Shown here: positions 10,133 through 18,779 of the stretch, piece by piece
Layout: each line of letters starts with the position of its first letter
Position numbering within the stretch: the stretch's first letter is position 1
Assembly (NCBI GenBank): GCA_003194525.1
Contig: NBIV01000803.1
Location: forward strand, 1 to 26,261
Direction of reading: 5' to 3'
DNA: 26,261 bases
From: Gracilariopsis chorda
Lineage: Eukaryota > Rhodophyta > Florideophyceae > Gracilariales > Gracilariaceae
Notes under the pieces: generated by a model
What the model was told of the DNA's origin: nothing
Seen by the model: only the letters and a program-made list of their open reading frames with translations
Databases searched by the model: none
Program-made: the position numbers and the translations under genes

Positions 10133-10288
10133 CTATGAGAAGAACCCACCCTTATGTCGTTGATTTAGCGCGTCAGCAGCGGCTAACATATCATTTGCAT
10201 CGTCGGCCATTTGTTCTGCTCGTCCGGTAGTTCTTTCCATGTTTTTACCTTGTTCATGAATACGGACATGAGTTTCTGAGAACAGATC
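10133..10288 (-). pseudogene. SNARE-motif-like C-terminal fragment
   Basis: On the minus strand one frame runs SETHVRIHEQGKNMERTTGR and then AEQMADDANDML, ending in GGFFS and a TAG (10133-10135). The heptad pattern with a central Gln in HEQGKNMERT resembles the first SNARE motif of SNAP-25/SNAP33-type proteins, which mediate membrane fusion. The same frame has stops just upstream (about 10289 and 10305), so it is broken. It may be the 3' end of the coiled-coil pseudogene beginning at 11371, which lies on the same strand. The identification rests on a short helical segment and is weak. Confidence 0.35.
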
Positions 10289-10479
10289 CTACGTACTCTG
10301 TACAGTTCTTGCCTTTTACTTAACGTGAGAAGACTCCGAATCATTCTTAGAGTTCGCCGCGCTGAAACTGAAAGCAGCGGCTGCGACATAAAAAACGATG
10401 TATCGAAAAGCCTTGAAGGAGGAAGCGACACCAGCCTCAAAGACAACCTAATCCTTCTTTCTCTTCGCATGAGTGGGTT

Positions 10480-11371
10480 TGATATATCGCAGATGCGCTA
10501 ACATTTCTTCCAAGTTACCGGTTGGACCAGTACTGTCATATTCCGTGACGGGAGAACAAACCAATAGAGCACCAGGCTCTGGGACCTTTCCCTTCGGTTG
10601 TTGGGCGGGACTCTACACTTCATGCCCCTTATCAAAAGAGTTTCGATGCGGATCTTCCTTCGTACGAGTACGTGGTGTGGGCATGTTCGGAGTATCTGCC
10701 AAAATGGGTGAAAGTAGTGAAAGATTGGAGGCGATCTAAAGCTGTTCATCGGCGGAAGCGCGGTCTGGCTTTCGATTCAAACGTTGATATTCGTGTTTCA
10801 GGCCCATTTGCTGTTGCACGAGGCGGTAACGTTATTCCTTTGTGATCCGCAAAAAAGGCTGCCAAAGACGCTCGCATGGCTTCACTGGCCACCTTTTGAT
10901 GTTCGGGAGAGCAACAAAGCTCAATATTTGTCATGGGGGACGTGGGCGGGATTAAGTCCGAAGCGGGGGTGCAACCGGTCTTGGAGGCGGTTGTGGCGAG
11001 TGTGGTTTTGGCGGGTCGGTATCAACATAATCAGAGTGAGAATCATCTGAACCTTCAGAAGAATCGTATGTAAGATGAATGATGTGTTTGTGATGAGCAG
11101 AATACTGAACCGGACGCGCTTCAACAATGGGCTCGTCGTGTGGCTCAGCGTGGTTTGGAGGAACGAGTCGTTTTGTTTCATTGAGAACTGAAGTCATTTG
11201 ATTCATGATTTGATCCATTTGGCTGCGAAGGCGGTCCCTCCTTTGCGCGGCGTTGGGATTTGAAGGGTCTATAGCAAGCATGTCACATTTGAGATTTTCC
11301 CATTATTGACGAAGATGTTCGCAACGCTCGAAAGCGACATTGACGGCGTCGGACATGGCGACGACGGTAAG
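10480..11371 (-). pseudogene. Unidentified coiled-coil and proline-rich protein, frameshifted
   Basis: An ATG at about 11369-11371 starts MSDAVNVAFERCEHLRQ. A TAA follows in frame, after which the frame continues to 10952 with LRSQMDQIMNQMTSVLNE (coiled-coil-like), an acidic Asp/Ser segment and a Pro-rich stretch. Frame changes then connect to EHQKVASEAMRASLAAFFAD (about 10900-10840), HEYQRLNRKPDRASADEQL, and a Thr/Pro/Arg-rich segment (TPNMPTPRTRTKEDP) to about 10600, ending near GNLEEMLAHLRYIKPTHAK. I do not recognise the family. Composition and order look like one protein with a coiled coil and disordered linkers, on the same strand as the SNARE-like fragment just downstream; the two may be one gene. 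Confidence 0.45.
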
Positions 11372-11595
11372 TTGCGTTTAGTGTGAGAGAGGGGGGCAGG
11401 AGGGAGAAAAAAGGAAAAGGGAGTGCGCTTGTAGAGTGACGAGAACAGAAGTGAAGGTCAGTTCCAGAAAGCGGTTGCGGGTCGCGCGGACGAGGTTGCT
11501 GTGCTAGCGCGCTCGTCAGCTAGTTCGCACGTACTGGCATCAACAGTTCACTGTATCAGGTTGTCGTCGTAGCCAAGTTGAGAAAGGAAGAATCT

Positions 11596-12356
11596 TTACT
11601 CAGTGGTTGTCAACTCCCCTATTTCTGCCAGTCTCTTTATCAGGCTTGTGAGCTGTGAATTCAACTCATCAGCAGATGTCCTAATCTTTGCAAAAACCGT
11701 TGGAGGTGCATTTTCTGCAAACCCAGTGGCACTCATCCTCTTTCCTAGGCAGTTGGAGTTTTTACATTGACAGACTGCTTTTCAATCCTCTTCAATTCCT
11801 TTTCAAAATCGATCATATCAGGCATGGGTATGACGCCCCGAGATTGTTCCAATGTAAAAATGAAGGGCATTGCCGCCGAAATCTGTTTCAGTAGTGGATC
11901 CTCCCACGCCTTCAATGAGTTTAATCGTCAGTTTCTCAGAATTAACTTTGGTCAGAGAAGTAGCATCCCCTTCTTGGCATCTACATCCGACGCTGGGACG
12001 GCGTCAGTTCGAATTGAGAGATAAAATTGTCGACCATGGTCCACTTGATACTCTGCTCTAGCATTTCGTATGTAGCGAAACAGAAATTGCATTCTTTCAA
12101 AGCGCTCTGTAGCCTCTTGCTCAATGCTTCCGCCAGATGGACATTACGCAATAATTAGTGCCTGCTGTGCACTGCCTTCTCGCGTGAAGCGATGCCAGAT
12201 TTCGTTTGTGACATGTAGCATCAACGGATGTACAAAACTAAGACATGTATCCATTACGTAGTGTTGTTCAGTTCTGGGGTACAGCCCAACAGCGGAAGAG
12301 GGGAGAAAAGAAACGGTAGATGGAGGAATGCACTCGAACTGGGATTTAGTGGACAA
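11596..12356 (-). pseudogene. Valyl-tRNA synthetase C-terminal part, pseudogene
   Basis: The minus frame from 12356 gives VMDTCLSFVHPLMLHVTNEI and WHRFTREGSAQQALIIA. This matches the anticodon-binding domain of class I ValRS (LLHPFMPFVTEELW type). A TAA at 12144-12146 interrupts the frame, which then continues with CPSGGSIEQEATERFERM and IRNARAEYQVDHGRQFYLSI. After a frame change come TKVNSEKLTIKLIEG and a segment equivalent to the IYLPL region (GGNALHFYIGTISG), then the C-terminal coiled arm: MSATGFAENAPPTVFAKIR, and LNSQLTSLIKRLAEI before the stop at 11596-11598. The catalytic Rossmann domain (HIGH and KMSKS) is absent, so only about the last quarter of the enzyme is present. ValRS charges tRNA-Val. 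The order of blocks is convincing. The upstream part (12357-13000) shows no recognisable ValRS sequence, so the gene was truncated or decayed first there. Confidence 0.85.
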
Positions 12357-13487
12357 GAAGGATATATTAGATTACAAAAAGGGTTAAACGGCGTTATATG
12401 GTGAGTTAGTGCATGGAAATCGAAGCTTTGAACAGTTTGGAGAACTTGCAATCATCTTTCTTAAGCTCTGGCTGGAACTCATCCTCACAAAGGGAGGAAG
12501 TCAACCATCCACTGAAGGCAGACAATTGCTTGCAAAGGAACTTTGAGCAAAACATGTCAGTTAAATCTCTTCGTTGACGTTGTGGATACCGTATTAAGAG
12601 TGAACCTTTAACTTTTTGGATTAGTGAGTAGTGCTGCACGTGGTGCGTGAGGGTAATGGAATTAGATTTTAGAATAGGCAACGAGTACATCGGAAGACAA
12701 ACTTGTGACATGGACGTAAACTTTGGGTAAACATGCGCAGCACATGGTGTGATGTGGGCGGTTAGTTTGGTAGCGCAAACTACACGGAAGAGCCTTACAA
12801 GGGTGAAGCGCGAGAGACGTTCGAGCGCGGACTAACAGCGTCGAATTGTGCTTGAGAGCTAGACAGCTGCAACATGAAGCGATATCGGAAACGGTCGGCG
12901 TTCGTCTTTTGCAGAGATACGTTTGGCAGCGTTGGAGCTGGTACCGTCCCACTTGGCACGACAGCAGGCTGAAATTCTGCCTACAAAAGCGTGCTGGGGA
13001 GGCAAAAGCGGTTGGAAGCGAATTCACAACTCGCGGCGCGGTCTCTTAGAGGGAGCGATATGAGACTATGTGCAAGCAGTGCGCGGTACGCTGCTGCGTA
13101 CAAGGGTAGCGCTTATTTATTTGATAATTTGTATGGCACACAAGCTGTGATGCAATGGCTGAAGGGTTAGCGTCTACCTTTCGTCGCCGGAGAGGGCGAC
13201 TGCGGACAAGCGCTGTAATCCGCCGTGGTGGCCTGTGGCCGCCGCGACGCTGAAGCGCCAATGAGAGGCGCGCATAGCGGCCGCATCGCACCCGCGTCAC
13301 GACGCGCCGCGCACATGCGCACATGCGCACATGCGCAGCTGCGCAGCCGCCGAAGCGACCGCAGCAACAGAACAGCCCTTCACACGTGCTCACCATCGCG
13401 GAAATCCAAAGCTTCATTCTTAGCCCCAAAAACCAACACCCAAAAATGAAAATACCCAAACAACCTCCCGCCCTTTGAGCGCAGCTG
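12357..13487. other. No gene recognised; CpG-rich stretch at about 13180-13380
   Basis: Several 90-150-codon frames on both strands overlap each other and show no domain. The section at 13180-13380 is rich in CG and GC steps and holds the alternating tract at 13309-13346. Nothing supports a coding gene here. Confidence 0.45.
13309..13346. repeat. Short tandem repeat (gcgcacat)n, alternating purine-pyrimidine
   Basis: Three and a half units of gcgcacat run into gcgcagctgcgcag. The repeat is a near-perfect purine-pyrimidine alternation rich in CG/CA steps, a pattern known to favour left-handed DNA. It lies in a CpG-rich stretch. Confidence 0.8.
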
Positions 13488-14279
13488 TTATCTACCACTC
13501 CGTGGCACGGAGTCCGTGCGTCTCACGAGAGCTACCGATCGCTCGCCTTGACGCGCAGTTCTGGGCATCACAGTAATGCGCGTAGATCCGTCGGGCATGG
13601 AGCCCTGACACCTCGGCTCCACGGTGCGTTTCGCCTCGCGTTCCTCCTTGGCGCGTTCCTTGTCGCGAATGCGTGTGTCAATCATCTCCGCCAGCGTCGC
13701 AAAGTCATCCGGTACGGGCTCACCCGCCTTCCTCATGGCGTTCACAACGCGACAACGATTGATCACAATGTACAATTTCTGCTTTCGGCGCAAGTTGCCG
13801 TCCCAACGGTAGCCGATCGCCGCCTTGAACCTCGGCGCCCCTAAAAACTCAAACGTCTTTCCGACTGTGCGGCGCTTCTCCAGCAGTCTGTAGTCATTCA
13901 CACGACGACCGTCTCCTTTGCAATGATCGCGCAGCGGCACACCGTCCGGAGCACCGGTTCCATGCAAATACATGTCTACCACAGCCTCCCAGTCATTCAG
14001 ATTGGCTTCGTCCACATGGGCGGACGTGGAGCCGTGGCTGCGAGTACGCACGTTATGCAATCCATCTTCGCCACCCTCACACTCGCTGGAGTTGGATGTG
14101 GGCATTGTGCGTGCGGACGGACGGCTGCGTTTGCAGGGTTGTTCCGTCAGTGGCGAAGACCGAGGTAGAGAGGGCACGGACGCCAATGTACCGGGGGCCT
14201 GTGGAGGCCGCTGTTCAGGGGCGTATTGGAGGGTTGGAGCACGGTGAGACGTGCGGCCAGCCGGATGCACAGGCGCCAC
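13488..14279 (-). CDS. Unidentified basic protein ORF, about 263 codons
   Basis: The frame ends at the stop at 13488 and is open upstream to 14444, with GTG at 14279 but no ATG before it, so the true start is unclear. The first 90 residues are Pro/Ser/Arg-rich. From about residue 92 there is a compact, charged region (NLNDWEAVVDMYLHG, VNDYRLLEKRRTVGKTFEFL, YRWDGNLRRKQKLYIVINR) followed by a highly charged helix (IRDKERAKEEREAKRT). The Trp/Tyr spacing and basic patches would suit a DNA-binding or transposon-encoded protein, but I recognise no family. The 5' end overlaps the left part of repeat copy B, and the frame is the same as that of the minisatellite ORF upstream, separated by one stop (14445-14447). 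Copy A presumably carries the same ORF outside the window. A perfect 7-bp stem (13497-13503/13507-13513) sits at its 3' end. It may be real, but it is unproven. Confidence 0.45.
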   Translation of the reverse strand: MAPVHPAGRTSHRAPTLQYAPEQRPPQAPGTLASVPSLPRSSPLTEQPCKRSRPSARTMPTSNSSECEGGEDGLHNVRTRSHGSTSAHVDEANLNDWEAVVDMYLHGTGAPDGVPLRDHCKGDGRRVNDYRLLEKRRTVGKTFEFLGAPRFKAAIGYRWDGNLRRKQKLYIVINRCRVVNAMRKAGEPVPDDFATLAEMIDTRIRDKERAKEEREAKRTVEPRCQGSMPDGSTRITVMPRTARQGERSVALVRRTDSVPRSGR

Positions 14280-14444
14280 GGGCGGTATGGGGTTAACTGG
14301 CGCGGGGGCAGGGGCTCTATTGCCCGACTGTGGGCAAGACGTGACTCGAGTTAAGCCCTCTCCGTCAGCAAAGGTTAGATTTACGGTGCAGCTGGAGTGA
14401 AAGTTGAAGGTGTCTGTGTGTAAGGAAACGAAAAAAAGAATATC

Positions 14445-15530
14445 TTATTTGTCAGCAGCTGGCAAAAGAGAGGTAGAAAGGGGGTGGGGCGGAGGGATTG
14501 GTGAGCCATTGAACGCACTACAAGTTTGAAAATAAGGCTGCACGACCGTTACGTGAAGCTGAACAGGCTGGTGCTGAGCAGACTGGTGCTTAGGATGGTC
14601 ATTTTGAGAGAACGAAGAAAAGAAAACCTTTTGGTCAGCAACTAGCAAAAGAGAGGTAGAAAGGGGGTGGGGCGGAGGGATTGGTGAGCCATTGAACGTA
14701 CAACAGTTTTGAACATAAGGCTGCACGACCGTTACGTGAAGCTGAACAGGCTGGTGCTGAGCAGACTGGTACTGGAAATGGTCATTTTGAGCAAACGAAG
14801 AAAAGAAAACCTTTTGGTCAGCAACTAGCAAAAGAGAGGTAGAAAGGGAGTTGTGGGGAGGGATTGGTGAGCCATTGAACGTACAACAGTTTTGAAAATA
14901 AGGCTGCACGACCGTTACGTGAAGCTGAACAGGCTGGTGCTGAGCAGACTGGTACTGGAAATGGTCATTTTGAGAGAACGAAGAAAAGAAAACCTTTTGG
15001 TCAGCAACTAGCAAAAGAGAGGTAGAAAGGGAGTTGGGCGGAGGGATTGGTGAGCCATTGAACGTACAACAGTTTTGAAAATAAGTCTGCACGACCGTTA
15101 CGTGAAGCTGAACAGGCTGGTGCTGAGCAGACTGGTACTGGAAATGGTCATTTTGAGCAAACGAAGAAAAGAAAACCTTTTGGTCAGCAACTAGCAAAAG
15201 AGAGGTAGAAAGGGAGTTGGGCGGAGGGATTGGTGAGCCATTGAACGTACAACAGTTTTGAAAATAAGTCTGCACGACCGTTACGTGAAGCTGAACAGGC
15301 TGGTGCTGAGCAGACTGGTGCTGGAAATGGTCATTTTGAGAGAACGAAGAAAAGAAAACCTTTTGGTCAGCAACTAGCAAAAGAGAGGTAGAAAGGGAGT
15401 TGTGGGGAGGGATTGGTGAGCCATTGAACGTACAACAGTTTTGAAAATAAGGCTGCACGACCGTTACGTGAAGTTGAACAGGCTGGTGCTGAGCAGACTG
15501 GTGCTGGGGATGGTCATTTTGAGAGAACAT
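14445..15530 (-). CDS. Minisatellite-encoded repeat protein ORF (hypothetical)
   Basis: ATG at 15530 (MFSQNDHPQHQ) and stop TAA at 14445-14447 give 361 codons. The frame itself is open from a stop just before 16082, giving 545 codons. The product is about six 61-residue repeats (QSAQHQPVQLHVTVVQPYF, FNGSPIPPPNSLSTSLLLVA, DQKVFFSSFSQNDH). Upstream of the ATG the frame encodes Pro/Ser/Arg/His-rich sequence. I recognise no domain. A tandem DNA repeat with a unit length divisible by three will keep any stop-free frame open, so openness alone is weak evidence of translation. The stop is followed in the same frame by 55 open codons and then the 263-codon ORF. In copy A the corresponding frame is broken. 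Confidence 0.3.
   Translation of the reverse strand: MFSQNDHPQHQSAQHQPVQLHVTVVQPYFQNCCTFNGSPIPPHNSLSTSLLLVADQKVFFSSFSQNDHFQHQSAQHQPVQLHVTVVQTYFQNCCTFNGSPIPPPNSLSTSLLLVADQKVFFSSFAQNDHFQYQSAQHQPVQLHVTVVQTYFQNCCTFNGSPIPPPNSLSTSLLLVADQKVFFSSFSQNDHFQYQSAQHQPVQLHVTVVQPYFQNCCTFNGSPIPPHNSLSTSLLLVADQKVFFSSFAQNDHFQYQSAQHQPVQLHVTVVQPYVQNCCTFNGSPIPPPHPLSTSLLLVADQKVFFSSFSQNDHPKHQSAQHQPVQLHVTVVQPYFQTCSAFNGSPIPPPHPLSTSLLPAADK
14451..15530. repeat. 183-bp minisatellite, about six units (copy B)
   Basis: The landmark gattggtgagccattgaac recurs at about 14496, 14679, 14862, 15045, 15228 and 15411, exactly 183 bp apart each time. Since 183 is 3 x 61, every unit adds 61 codons and preserves the reading frame. 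Units differ from each other by scattered substitutions. Confidence 0.97.
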
Positions 15531-15643
15531 GGGCGGCAGAATGCTTGGGTCTGGCGCTGTGTGGTACGTCCGGTGCTGCGGAGGGCGCCGCGGCGGGTGT
15601 TGCTGAGGGTGCTGCGGAGTGTACTTCGGAGAAGGCTGATGAC

Positions 15644-16679
15644 CACGTGAGCCCTCGGGGCCGGGGGGCACACGTTCATTTGTGCGAGCCAGAGATTGAG
15701 CCGGTATTGCTGTTGTTGCAGCGATGGAGGTGCAAGCGGAGTTGGTGATGGGAAGGGTCACAGGTTCTGCCTTCCTTCGTTTTCGAAGAGAGGTGGGGCG
15801 GCGAAGCAGAGCGGTGCCGGCGCGCGCTCTTTTAAGTACGGAAGCTGGTGGTGCGAAGGTACGTGCGTTTCGCGTGCGGATGCTGTTTTTCGCGTTAGTT
15901 TGGGTGCGGTACCGGAGCACGTGGCGGGGGGTGCGCTGTTCGTGGCGCGTTGTGCCACGTCCAGAGAGCGTGCGTACAACGCGTGCGAACGGCTCGCTGG
16001 ATGGAGGGAGGGGGGGGGGAGAGTGTCGGTGACGGGCTGTAACTTTTTGAATGGACGGGTGGGCTTGCTCCTCCTCCAACACTTATTTCTGCTGCGTATG
16101 TGACAGCGTCGGTTTCGTACCGGCACTGTCCTTGGCGCGGCTGCCCTAAGGCGTCGTTTTGACCGCTTTTCAAGCCGGCTGAAAAAGGAAAATGTGATCG
16201 CCGCCCGCTGGCGAGAGAGAGTGACGGCTATTGACATGCCAAGCGGCACTGCGTTCGAGTTCACCTGTGTGTCAGCACTTTCGGTCGCGTATTGCTGATT
16301 ATCGACTACGAATGTTACCGCACCGATGGCGCCTGTTTCGGTGCATTCTCCCGGAAACATGTAGATACCACAGCTTTTGCGCTGTCGGCAATCTCTCTCC
16401 GGCAGCCTTGCTTCAGCCGTACCGCGCTTGTGATGCACCTACGTAGAGATTACAAGACGCGTTGTCTCAAGATTCACGTGACACCCCGCGGTCGGTCTCT
16501 CAACTCACTACGTGCCAGGTGGTGGGTTGAGAGTTAGTACCTTGCCACGCACCAACATCACACCCGTCGCATTGCCCAACGCCTCTGCTCTGACCCTAAG
16601 TGTAATGCTCACGTGACCGATATTTACCCTGGCCATCATTGGTAACATGCCGAACGCTCCAGCTCAACGCGCTCACGTG
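15644..16679. promoter_or_regulatory. Cluster of five CACGTG boxes (copy B)
   Basis: CACGTG at 15644-15649, 15918-15923, 16475-16480, 16610-16615 and 16674-16679, each matching a site in copy A even where flanking bases have indels. Confidence 0.4.
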
Positions 16680-17171
16680 CAATCCGTTTCCGCACCAAAC
16701 GTACTCCGAAAATGGTAACGCTTTCTACTTAAATGCAGACACGAGTCCTTCAAGAACGTATCGCTCCTTCTCAACTTTCTCTCGCATTCAAGCCTCGTTT
16801 GGTGATCAAGCCCTCATATCATATCATCTGTTTTTTCGAGTTTTACAACATCATGAATCCTGGCCATGCAGCGTGAAGCTGCCTGGTAAAGAGTCGCTCT
16901 CGGCCCAGTGGTAGTTCTAGTTTGACAGTGTCACTCTCATCCTGAGATTGTATTCGTCAGAAAAACTCGAGATCTTCCGCTGCCTAGGTCTGGCTCCACG
17001 ACGCCCGTTCTTACACTTCAGGACTAGCATAGCATCTCGACGCTCCCAAATTCATTCTTTTCATCACCAATGCCGAGAGTTTTGCAGATAGCTCTGTACT
17101 CAGAAATGCCGCTGCGTTTTTTCGGATTCTGCTTTACTATTATATCTAGAAATGGCAGGCTCGTGGTGGAA

Positions 17172-17278
17172 ATGAAGTGCAGCCCGGAGGGCTGCAGTTC
17201 ACTCCCACCTCCAAGAAACCGTTTTTCGTCACCAGGAGACTGTGTTATAGTGATGGGAGTCACTTTAGTTAGTGACTC
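17172..17278. repeat. Two hairpins near the right end of repeat copy B
   Basis: Hairpin 1 has arms 17172-17185 and 17189-17202, the same as copy A but with a change at the base of the left arm. Hairpin 2 has arms 17257-17264 and 17271-17278 (gagtcact / agtgactc), perfect, loop ttagtt. Confidence 0.7.
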
Positions 17279-17445
17279 GTTTTGAATGCGGTCTCGTCTC
17301 GAAACATTCGTAGAGCTCGTTTCAGGACTTGTGTGTCTTCTTTTCGCGCAAACGATACATCCTCAAACGCGCCAGCTTTGTGCCCTAAGTTCCTGCTGAC
17401 TGTCACCCACTTGTTCTCCGCTAAGCCATGCCAAGTGGTGAGGAT

Positions 17446-17583
17446 TGTTCTAGACTAGTAGGTGATTCCTATTGTGACGGATAAAATAATATCTATGACT
17501 TTGTTCTATAGAAGATTCTAGACCATTCTGGAACAAAACAGTTTCTAGTTGTATCTTCGCATCTTCTAGATTCTTCTACAACA
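17446..17583. mobile_element. Short LTR-like sequence with heat-shock-element-like motifs
   Basis: It begins TGTTCTAGA and ends TCTACAACA, near-perfect inverted termini of the TG...CA type, 138 bp long, starting five bases after the end of repeat copy B. TTC/GAA modules are clustered: TTCTATAGAA at 17504-17513 and ATTCTGGAAC at 17525-17534, plus several TTCTAGA. No target-site duplication is visible, so a solo LTR or TRIM-type element is only a possibility. Confidence 0.3.
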
Positions 17584-17634
17584 CCCTTACCACAACATTA
17601 TCCAGCGCAAAGCAATTTAGCATCGTGATTCCAG

Positions 17635-17948
17635 ATGGGCGATGACAACTTTGACGTCCATGACTTGGTAGATGCTGAGATATTGGAGGATTAGCAAAGG
17701 ACTTAATGATCAATTATGTTCGAAGTAGACGGTACTTACCATTCATGCTGCTTCTTGCATCTCGGGAGGAGGAAAGTAGTAAGAAGAAACGCTACGGAGG
17801 TTTCAACGACGAGCGGCTGCTGGCAGTATTCAAATGTAACAGAGTAGCGTCAACGAAAGAGTTCGAAGTGCTCGTGAAGTCGATCTGGCCGAGCTCTTGC
17901 CAGCTCCAGGTCTATCAGCCTTTATGTAGTGCTAGCTCTTCTACATAA
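17635..17948 (+). pseudogene. Unidentified ORF fragments, possibly transposase-like
   Basis: An ATG at 17635 gives a 19-codon acidic peptide (MGDDNFDVHDLVDAEILED). A second frame at 17706-17948 follows, with a basic patch (SKKKRYGG) and ERLLAVFKCNRVASTKEFEV. A pattern of Asp-Glu-x-Leu-Leu then Phe, Asn-Arg and a helix is seen in some PIF/Harbinger proteins, but the match is too weak to name. It lies between the LTR-like sequence and the LINE remnant. Confidence 0.2.
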
Positions 17949-18200
17949 AAGTAATGTTCTATAACAAAATACTAACGAACGAAATGGAACTACAACGATA
18001 ACGAAGTAAAGTGCAACAGTTAGGAGTATAAGTAACATTCTGTAACATTCCGTTACACTCACCCCGTCATGGAATAAGTCAATGACCCATTGGCTTCTGT
18101 TTCCTATTAAAATCTTTGACATCGTCCTTGCAGTTCTCAAGTGAGGTTGCAGGTAGCCCGACTGCATCGTACTTAGTGTCGTTTGTAAAAACGAGATAGT
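17949..18200. other. Probable decayed upstream part of the LINE remnant
   Basis: No domain can be read here in any frame; frames are short and stop-rich. It directly precedes the RNase H-like segment. Confidence 0.3.
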
Positions 18201-18660
18201 ATACGGGACCATTTTGCTTTGCTATTCGTCTTTTGGATACCAGTCCACTGTGGGACGGCCCGCAATGAACTTATTGACAGTCTGGCAAACCATGGGCTTA
18301 GGCTGTCACTGCAAGAAAACTTACGAGTCCCGATTGATATACTAGACGTTGGAGCGGCTCTGTCATTGTCTATTAGAGGAAAAAGGCTTCTTCAACATCA
18401 ACCTACGTTGGTCGTAGTTGGGATGGATGCGCGAAAGGCCGAAGTAACGCTCGCATGATTCTACACCAAACAAGTTCCTACCTTGCATCCTGTGGAGACA
18501 TTTCTTATTAAAAAAACGCTCAGATGTGACTGTGGAACGAGCAAGAAGAAAGGCGTTGAGCATGTCGTTTATCGATGCCCTCGGACAAATGTGTCCGTAG
18601 AGAGTTGTTAGCTGGTCTCCCAAGGAAATGTTAGGAAAATATACAGCAGTTAGTCCGACT
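18201..18660 (+). mobile_element. Non-LTR (LINE) retrotransposon 3' remnant: RNase H tail and Cys-His motif
   Basis: One frame gives VFWIPVHCGTARNELIDSLA (about 18225-18285), the last motif of an RNase H domain (W-x-P-x-H-x-G then N-E-x-x-D). Still in that frame after a stop at 18456-18458 comes LRCDCGTSKKKGVEHVVYRC (about 18519-18580). That Cys-x-Cys...His...Cys element typically follows RNase H at the end of LINE reverse transcriptase ORFs (I/Jockey-like layout). The catalytic first half of RNase H and the reverse transcriptase are not visible. An A-rich purine stretch at about 18751-18776 could be the tail. It is inactive debris. Confidence 0.65.
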
Positions 18661-18779
18661 TGAACCATAGAAGTTCTTGGCCTTCCTGCAAAGAGAAAGC
18701 TTTTAATAAAATCTCTCCTTCAGTTTAGTAATAGAAAGCTGTTGTCCATAACAAAGAACAGAAGAAGAAGTACAAGCAC

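Larger units (their letters stand above)
14234..17441. repeat. Long dispersed repeat, copy B
   Basis: Direct-repeat partner of 1-2854. By eye, the part at 15536-16536 differs from copy A (about 930-1925) at roughly half a dozen sites. The part at 16540-17200 differs at 30 or more, mostly one-base indels. The minisatellite has six units against four. The true left end may lie before 14234, because copy A is cut by the window edge there. The right end is ...ccaagtggtga at 17441. The repeat could extend over the 263-codon ORF. Confidence 0.95.

Noticed and set aside
13046..13498. 150-codon minus ORF with Cys/Arg-rich sequence
   Set aside because: Composition follows the CpG-rich alternating tract, and there is no domain or conserved pattern.
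13497..13513. Intrinsic terminator from the 7-bp stem
   Set aside because: No following T tract and a eukaryotic context. The stem overlaps the ORF's 3' codons.
15758..16438. 226-codon minus ORF in copy B as a real gene
   Set aside because: It overlaps the minisatellite-upstream frame, has no domain, and its counterpart in copy A differs at the ends. High GC makes long chance frames likely.
17706..17948. PIF/Harbinger transposase
   Set aside because: One vague pattern and no DDE domain in any frame nearby.
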